From an uncultured Lachnospiraceae bacterium (GTDB lineage: Bacteria; Bacillota; Clostridia; Lachnospirales; Lachnospiraceae), in NCBI GenBank assembly GCA_910585715.1, contig CAJUEX010000059.1:1-18206 (forward strand): a stretch of 18,206 nt of DNA, written 5' to 3'. The position numbers and the translations under genes are program-made. The number at the start of each line of letters is the position of its first letter. Position 1 is the stretch's first letter. The notes beneath the pieces are model-generated. The model was not told the DNA's origin and ran no database searches. It saw nothing but the letters and a program-made list of their open reading frames with translations. Positions 14,096 through 18,206 of this stretch are shown here, piece by piece.

Positions 14096-14952
14096 TGGGA
14101 AACAAAAAAGTAAAAGAGAAAATGTCTATTGGTCAATGGATTGCATTTATATTTTTATGCATTTTAGTGGTAGTATTTTTATATCCGATTTTGTTTATCC
14201 TGATTAACTCTTTTAAAGGTAAGTTCTTTATTAGCAAGGATCCATTTTCTTTACCTTCAGGTGACACCTTTGTAGGCATAACCAACTATGTGACCGGCTT
14301 AACAAAAACAGGATTTTTAAGTGCTATCGGATGGTCTTTCTTTATTACGATTCTTTCGGTAGGGCTGATTGTATTATTTACTTCCATGGCTGCTTATTAT
14401 ATTACAAGAGTGCAGTCAAAGGCTTCCAACTTTTTGTACTTTATGTTTGCATTCTCCATGTTGGTTCCTTTCCAGATGGTAATGTTTACAATGTCAAGTC
14501 TGGCAGACAAATTGAAACTGAATAATCCTGTTGGTATGTGTTTCCTGTATTTAGGATTTGGCGCCGGACTGGCTGTGTTTATGTTCAGTGGTTTTGTTAA
14601 GTCCATTCCGCTGGAAATTGAAGAAGCATCTATGATTGATGGATGTAATCCTCTTCAAAATTATTTTGGAGTCGTATTTCCGATTTTAAAGCCAACCACT
14701 ATTACTGTAGCAATTCTGCAGGCAATGTGGGTATGGAATGACTATTTATTACCTTATCTGGTAATTGGTCTGTCTACAAATTATAAAACAATACCTGTAG
14801 TAGTTCAGATGCTGGTAGGATCCAATGGTAACAAGGATATGGGCGCAATGATGGCTATGCTGGTTTTGGCTATTGTTCCTATTGTTATTTTCTATCTTAC
14901 CTGTCAAAAATATATCATCGAAGGCGTTGTTGCCGGAGCTGTTAAGGGTTAA
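14095..14952 (+). CDS. ABC sugar transporter permease 2 (MalG type)
   Basis: The 285-residue inner-membrane partner of the preceding permease also has about six helices, the first at residues 13-37. The EAA loop reads IEEASMIDGCNPLQNYF from residue 175, with Ser-Met and Cys in place of more usual residues, within the normal range for this subunit. It overlaps the upstream gene by one base and meets the glucanotransferase gene at its stop codon. No ATP-binding subunit follows, so energy must come from an ATPase encoded elsewhere. Confidence 0.93.
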   Translation: MGNKKVKEKMSIGQWIAFIFLCILVVVFLYPILFILINSFKGKFFISKDPFSLPSGDTFVGITNYVTGLTKTGFLSAIGWSFFITILSVGLIVLFTSMAAYYITRVQSKASNFLYFMFAFSMLVPFQMVMFTMSSLADKLKLNNPVGMCFLYLGFGAGLAVFMFSGFVKSIPLEIEEASMIDGCNPLQNYFGVVFPILKPTTITVAILQAMWVWNDYLLPYLVIGLSTNYKTIPVVVQMLVGSNGNKDMGAMMAMLVLAIVPIVIFYLTCQKYIIEGVVAGAVKG

Positions 14953-14963
14953 TGGAGGAAAAC

Positions 14964-16484
14964 ATGAGAAAGAGCGGTGTTTTATTACCAATTTCCAGTA
15001 TTCCGTCAAAGTACGGAATCGGCACTTTCGGTGCAAAGGCATATGAGTTTGTGGATTTATTAGAAAAAGGCGGACAGAGTTATTGGCAGATTCTGCCCTT
15101 GGGACCGACTGGGTATGGGGATTCTCCATACCAGTCTTTTTCCACCTTTGCCGGCAATCCGTATTATATTGATTTGGAAGAATTGATTAAGGAAGGCCTG
15201 TTGACTAAAAAAGAATGTGATAAATATGATTTTGGTGACAACGAGGCTTATGTAGATTATGAGAAAATATATAATGCCAGATTTAAGGTTTTAAGAAAGG
15301 CATTTTCCAGATTTGATTTAAGCAATACTCTTTACAATAATTTCGTAAAGGAAAACAGTTACTGGCTGGAAGATTATGCTTTGTTTATGGCAGTTAAGAA
15401 TTCTTTTGGCGGCGCCGGTTACAATGAGTGGGATGAAGATATAAAGACGCGTCAGAATCATGCGTTAAAGGCCTATAGGGAACAGTATGAGGATGAAGTA
15501 GATTTTTATAAATTCCAGCAGTATTATTTTATGAAGCAATGGACTGCACTAAAAGAGTATGCCAATGAAAAAGAAATTCAAATTATTGGAGATATTCCTA
15601 TCTATGTGGCATTTGACAGTTCCGATACCTGGGCTAATCCTGAGCTGTTCCAGTTTGATGAGACACTTACGCCTATAGCAGTGGCAGGCTGTCAGCCGGA
15701 TGCTTTTTCCAAAACAGGACAGTTATGGGGCAATCCTCTTTATAAATGGTCTTATCATAAGGAAACCGGTTATGAATGGTGGATAAAGAGGATAGCGTAC
15801 TGCTATCAGTTATATGATGTGGTCCGCATTGATCATTTTAGAGGATTTGATGAGTATTATGCCATTCCTTATGGAGATGAAACAGCGGAGTTTGGCGAAT
15901 GGGAAAAAGGACCAGGCTATGATTTATTTAAGGTAATTAAAGAAAAACTGGGACAGAAGGATGTGATTGCAGAGGATCTTGGATTCTTAACGGAGTCAGT
16001 TATCAAGCTGGTTAAGAAAACCGGGTACCCCGGAATGAAAATTATGCAGTTTGCTTTTGATTCCAAGGAGGAAAGTGATTATCTGCCTCACAATTACGAT
16101 AAGAACTGTATCGTATATACCGGAACTCATGATAATGATACGATTATGGGCTGGTGGTCAACTTTTGCAAAGAATGACAAGGCTTTTGCAAAAAAATATT
16201 TAAATATTCGTTCTAATAAAGAAATATATAAGGAATTTATAAGAGCATGTATGTCAAGTGTGGCTGATACTGCGATTATTCCGATGCAGGATTATTTGGG
16301 ATTAGGGTCTGAGGCAAGAATCAATATACCATCTACTTTAGGCGACAATTGGAAGTGGCGTCTGTTAGACGGACAGTTTACAGAAGAACTGGCAGAAGAA
16401 ATGTATGATATGACAAAGCTTTATTATCGCTGTAAAAATTTGATGGACGGCAGGGAAGACACTCATGGAGCAGGTAACGATTAA
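14964..16484 (+). CDS. malQ: 4-alpha-glucanotransferase (amylomaltase)
   Basis: The 506-residue family GH77 enzyme transfers alpha-1,4-glucan segments between maltooligosaccharides, turning short imported chains into glucose plus longer chains that the phosphorylase can use. Catalytic residues are visible: nucleophile Asp290 in VRIDHFRGF, acid/base Glu337 in IAEDLG, and transition-state Asp390 in GTHDND. Their spacing matches Thermus amylomaltase closely. The N-terminus RKSGVLLPISSIPSKYGIG is typical. ATG 14964 is preferred over the ATG at 14952, which overlaps the permease stop, because GGAGG (14954-14958) is correctly spaced for 14964 and would lie within the first codons of the longer form. 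Its last codons overlap the start of LacI regulator 2 by 20 bases, so both are in the same operon. Confidence 0.96.
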   Translation: MRKSGVLLPISSIPSKYGIGTFGAKAYEFVDLLEKGGQSYWQILPLGPTGYGDSPYQSFSTFAGNPYYIDLEELIKEGLLTKKECDKYDFGDNEAYVDYEKIYNARFKVLRKAFSRFDLSNTLYNNFVKENSYWLEDYALFMAVKNSFGGAGYNEWDEDIKTRQNHALKAYREQYEDEVDFYKFQQYYFMKQWTALKEYANEKEIQIIGDIPIYVAFDSSDTWANPELFQFDETLTPIAVAGCQPDAFSKTGQLWGNPLYKWSYHKETGYEWWIKRIAYCYQLYDVVRIDHFRGFDEYYAIPYGDETAEFGEWEKGPGYDLFKVIKEKLGQKDVIAEDLGFLTESVIKLVKKTGYPGMKIMQFAFDSKEESDYLPHNYDKNCIVYTGTHDNDTIMGWWSTFAKNDKAFAKKYLNIRSNKEIYKEFIRACMSSVADTAIIPMQDYLGLGSEARINIPSTLGDNWKWRLLDGQFTEELAEEMYDMTKLYYRCKNLMDGREDTHGAGND

Positions 16485-17496
16485 AGATATTGCAAGAATA
16501 TGTGGTGTAGGCGTTAGTACAGTATCCCGTGCTATAAATAATCATCCTGACATAAATCCGGAAACGAAGAATATGATTAACAGAGTCATTAGGGAGCAGG
16601 GATACGTACCTAATAATAGTGCGAGAAACTTAAAGCGTACAGAAGCTAAGACAATAGCCGTATTGGTAAAGGGAATGAATAATCCCTTTTTTACAAGCAT
16701 GGTGAAATCCATTGAAAAGGAAATCAAGCAAAAAAAGTATGCAATGGTATTGCACCATGTAGAATATGATGAAGATGAAATCGATGTGGCTTTAGAGCTT
16801 ATAAAGGAAAAGCGCTTGAAGGGGATTATATTTCTGGGTGGATATTTTAAGCATTCCTCGGAAAAGCTTGGATATCTGAATGTACCTTTTATTTTAAGTA
16901 CGGCAGGCGGCATCGGGGAAACGATGAATCAAGCCATGTATTCCACCATAACGGTAGACGACAGGAAGGAAAGCTATCAGATTGTTGAGTATCTGATACA
17001 ATCCGGGCACAGGAAAATAGCTATGCTTTCAGCTTCCAGACAGGATGAAAGTATTGGAAAGCTTCGGCTGGAAGGCTACAAAAAAGCGTTGGAAGAGCAT
17101 GGAATTTCTTTCAGGCAGGAATTGATTATTCCTATGGATGAAGCGCTGGAGCCGTATAGTATGGAAAATGGCTATCAGGCTACAAAGCAGCTATTGGAGT
17201 CCGGCGAAGAGTTTACAGCTTTATATGCTATTTCAGATATGATGGCGGTTGGGGCTTTAAGAGCTATCCATGAAGCCGGAAAGAAAGTACCAGAGGATTA
17301 TTCCGTGGTTGGCTATGATGGGATTGATATCGGAAAATACTGTATTCCCACTATTACAACAGTCAATCAGCCCATAGAAGAAATGGCAAAGGAAACCATT
17401 GGTTTGTTATTTGACATTATAGCAGGAAAAAAGCAGCATCAGCATAAGGTTTTTTCCGGTGAGATTGTAATTCGTGAATCCACGAAAAGCATATAA
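16465..17496 (+). CDS. LacI-family transcriptional regulator 2, last gene of the maltodextrin operon
   Basis: The 343-residue regulator has the LacI helix-turn-helix at residues 4-27 (TIKDIARICGVGVSTVSRAI), a hinge helix near 50-60 (PNNSARNLKRT) containing the minor-groove Leu, and an effector-binding domain with typical segments VLVKGMNNPFF, RLEGYKKALEEHG and VVGYDGIDIG. It starts inside the end of malQ (20-base overlap, different frame), so it depends on the operon transcript and probably on translational coupling. AGGGAAG lies upstream of the ATG. The likely target is the paired site before the binding-protein gene, which would make the operon self-regulated. Maltose or maltodextrin is the probable effector, by context only. 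A strong terminator follows. Confidence 0.92.
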   Translation: MEQVTIKDIARICGVGVSTVSRAINNHPDINPETKNMINRVIREQGYVPNNSARNLKRTEAKTIAVLVKGMNNPFFTSMVKSIEKEIKQKKYAMVLHHVEYDEDEIDVALELIKEKRLKGIIFLGGYFKHSSEKLGYLNVPFILSTAGGIGETMNQAMYSTITVDDRKESYQIVEYLIQSGHRKIAMLSASRQDESIGKLRLEGYKKALEEHGISFRQELIIPMDEALEPYSMENGYQATKQLLESGEEFTALYAISDMMAVGALRAIHEAGKKVPEDYSVVGYDGIDIGKYCIPTITTVNQPIEEMAKETIGLLFDIIAGKKQHQHKVFSGEIVIRESTKSI

Positions 17497-17499
17497 AGC

Positions 17500-17528
17500 G
17501 AGAGGCGCATATGCGCCTCTCCTTTTTT
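17500..17528 (+). terminator. Strong Rho-independent terminator ending the maltodextrin operon
   Basis: A perfect 22-bp palindrome (17500-17521, half-site GAGAGGCGCAT) starts four bases after the LacI stop codon and is followed by six T residues (17523-17528). In RNA it folds to a GC-rich stem of about 9 pairs with a minimal loop. Confidence 0.95.
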
Positions 17529-17540
17529 GTGGCTTTGGGC

Positions 17541-17585
17541 AATTGTCTATGCCTTATATGCCTAATTGTATATGCTTTTATATGC
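17541..17585. repeat. Direct repeat, 2 copies, ~23-bp period
   Basis: Two imperfect copies (17541-17561 and 17564-17585) share AATTGT, TATGC and TATATGC blocks and differ by two substitutions and one insertion. They lie between the convergent ends of the LacI and CYTH genes. No clear terminator for the minus-strand gene was found here; the rest of 17529-17638 is AT-rich with no gene. Confidence 0.65.
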
Positions 17586-17638
17586 AGAATAATATTTTTA
17601 TTAATAATCTGCCGGGCTCATAAGGCAGCACTGCGCTG

Positions 17639-18076
17639 TTAAATCATATTTGAATTATGGTAAGCGGGATTTTCCGTGACCTCTTTATCAAACCAGTCCG
17701 GAGGCAGGTAGGAGCATGCAGCTTCCTCGTTGGGAAACTCCACTTCCGCCATAATAAGGGGAGCATGTTCGCCTTCAAAAATATCCAGTTCAATTGTAAG
17801 ACCGTTTTTTTCAGGAATATAGTATCTGGTTTTCACAATAATTCTTCCGTCAGCTTTTTCTTTTAAATGCAGATAGGCGGATTGGGACAGGGGAAGGTTA
17901 TATTCTTCACGGACCATTAGGCCGTCGCCTTTATAGGTGAGAAGGTATTTTTCTCCTTCCTGCCGGATGCGGATAACCGGGGAGGTGCATAGGTAGGCTT
18001 GCTCCAAATGTTTTTTGGGGTAGGTTTCCAAGTTGGCGGGAAGGGATTTGATTAGGAATTTGCGTTCTATTTCCAT
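17639..18076 (-). CDS. CYTH-domain protein, triphosphatase-like
   Basis: The 145-residue protein begins MEIERKFLIK and so carries the ExExK signature (Glu2, Glu4, Lys6) of the CYTH superfamily. Members hydrolyse inorganic triphosphate or related phosphorylated compounds in a charged beta-barrel tunnel; some act as adenylate cyclases or thiamine triphosphatases. Further charged strands fit the tunnel: IRIRQEGEKYLLTYKG, VKTRYYIP, TIELDIFEG and AEVEFPNEEAA. Its length is typical of short bacterial single-domain CYTH proteins, which most often act on inorganic polyphosphate or triphosphate. The start is set by AGGAGGA (18083-18089 on the + strand, reading leftward), six bases upstream. It is convergent with the maltodextrin operon and not obviously related to it. 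Confidence 0.9.
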   Translation of the reverse strand: MEIERKFLIKSLPANLETYPKKHLEQAYLCTSPVIRIRQEGEKYLLTYKGDGLMVREEYNLPLSQSAYLHLKEKADGRIIVKTRYYIPEKNGLTIELDIFEGEHAPLIMAEVEFPNEEAACSYLPPDWFDKEVTENPAYHNSNMI

Positions 18077-18121
18077 GGGGAGTCCTCCTGTTTGGGTTTT
18101 GGTGATATTCTAACATTAATG

Positions 18122-18160
18122 ATATTAGTATACCATATTGAGGGGGGAAAATACTAGTAT
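18122..18160. repeat. Short repeated element upstream of the CYTH gene
   Basis: ATATTAGTAT (18122-18131) and the perfect palindrome ATACTAGTAT (18151-18160) form a direct repeat 29 bp apart. On the minus strand each provides a TATACT or ATACTA that could serve as a -10 box for the CYTH gene, but no convincing -35 box was found. The remainder to 18206 shows no gene. Confidence 0.4.
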
Positions 18161-18206
18161 AGCGAATATTAAATTGTTGATAGTTTAAATAGTTGCTGCT
18201 TCATCG

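Noticed and set aside
17541..17585. CRISPR-like array
   Set aside because: Only two imperfect units with a gap of two bases, no spacers and no cas genes in the window.
1..18206. Mobile element, phage or defence system
   Set aside because: No transposase, integrase, toxin-antitoxin, restriction or phage-like genes were recognised in any frame.

Overview
The window looks like a chromosomal segment of a low-to-mid GC Gram-positive anaerobe, most likely a clostridial gut bacterium of the Lachnospiraceae type. This is inferred from strong AGGAGG-type ribosome binding sites, a pyrophosphate-type phosphofructokinase, a lipoprotein sugar-binding protein with an acidic linker, LacI-family control of maltodextrin genes, and tRNAs without an encoded CCA. 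No taxonomic marker gene is present, so the family assignment is an impression. All genes but the last lie on the + strand.

Region 1 (1-3650): the 3' end of a tRNA-Lys and its terminator, a short zone with a degenerate 15-bp repeat, a MATE-family efflux pump (271-1761), and then two damaged loci. The first (1931-2535) encodes a small membrane-anchored protein of unknown function split by a -1 frameshift that falls exactly on an in-frame A AAA AAG heptamer. The second (2546-3645) is a decayed membrane-type spermidine synthase homologue with a missing N-terminus, a frameshift in a G run and an in-frame TAA.

Region 2 (3696-6206): a tRNA-Leu(UAG) behind a full-consensus promoter and followed by a strong terminator, then a likely two-gene unit encoding a D-lyxose/D-mannose isomerase-type cupin and a soluble chemoreceptor with a C-terminal zinc-binding CZB domain.

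Region 3 (6219-17528) is a carbohydrate-catabolism block: PPi-type phosphofructokinase, LacI regulator 1, glycogen/maltodextrin phosphorylase, and then a maltodextrin operon (binding lipoprotein, two ABC permeases, 4-alpha-glucanotransferase, LacI regulator 2). Imported maltodextrins would be disproportionated by the glucanotransferase, phosphorolysed to glucose-1-phosphate by the phosphorylase, and fed into glycolysis through the PPi-type enzyme, which would save ATP. CG-centred operator-like palindromes sit at both the phosphorylase promoter (two identical copies 40 bp apart) and the ABC-operon promoter (two abutting 12-mers). No transporter ATPase is encoded here, so a shared ATPase elsewhere is expected.

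Region 4 (17529-18206): a 23-bp-period direct repeat and a minus-strand CYTH-domain (triphosphatase-like) gene.

I found no CRISPR array, transposase, phage or defence module. The most unusual items are the frameshifted gene, the decayed spermidine synthase, and the operator architecture of the glycogen/maltodextrin regulon.
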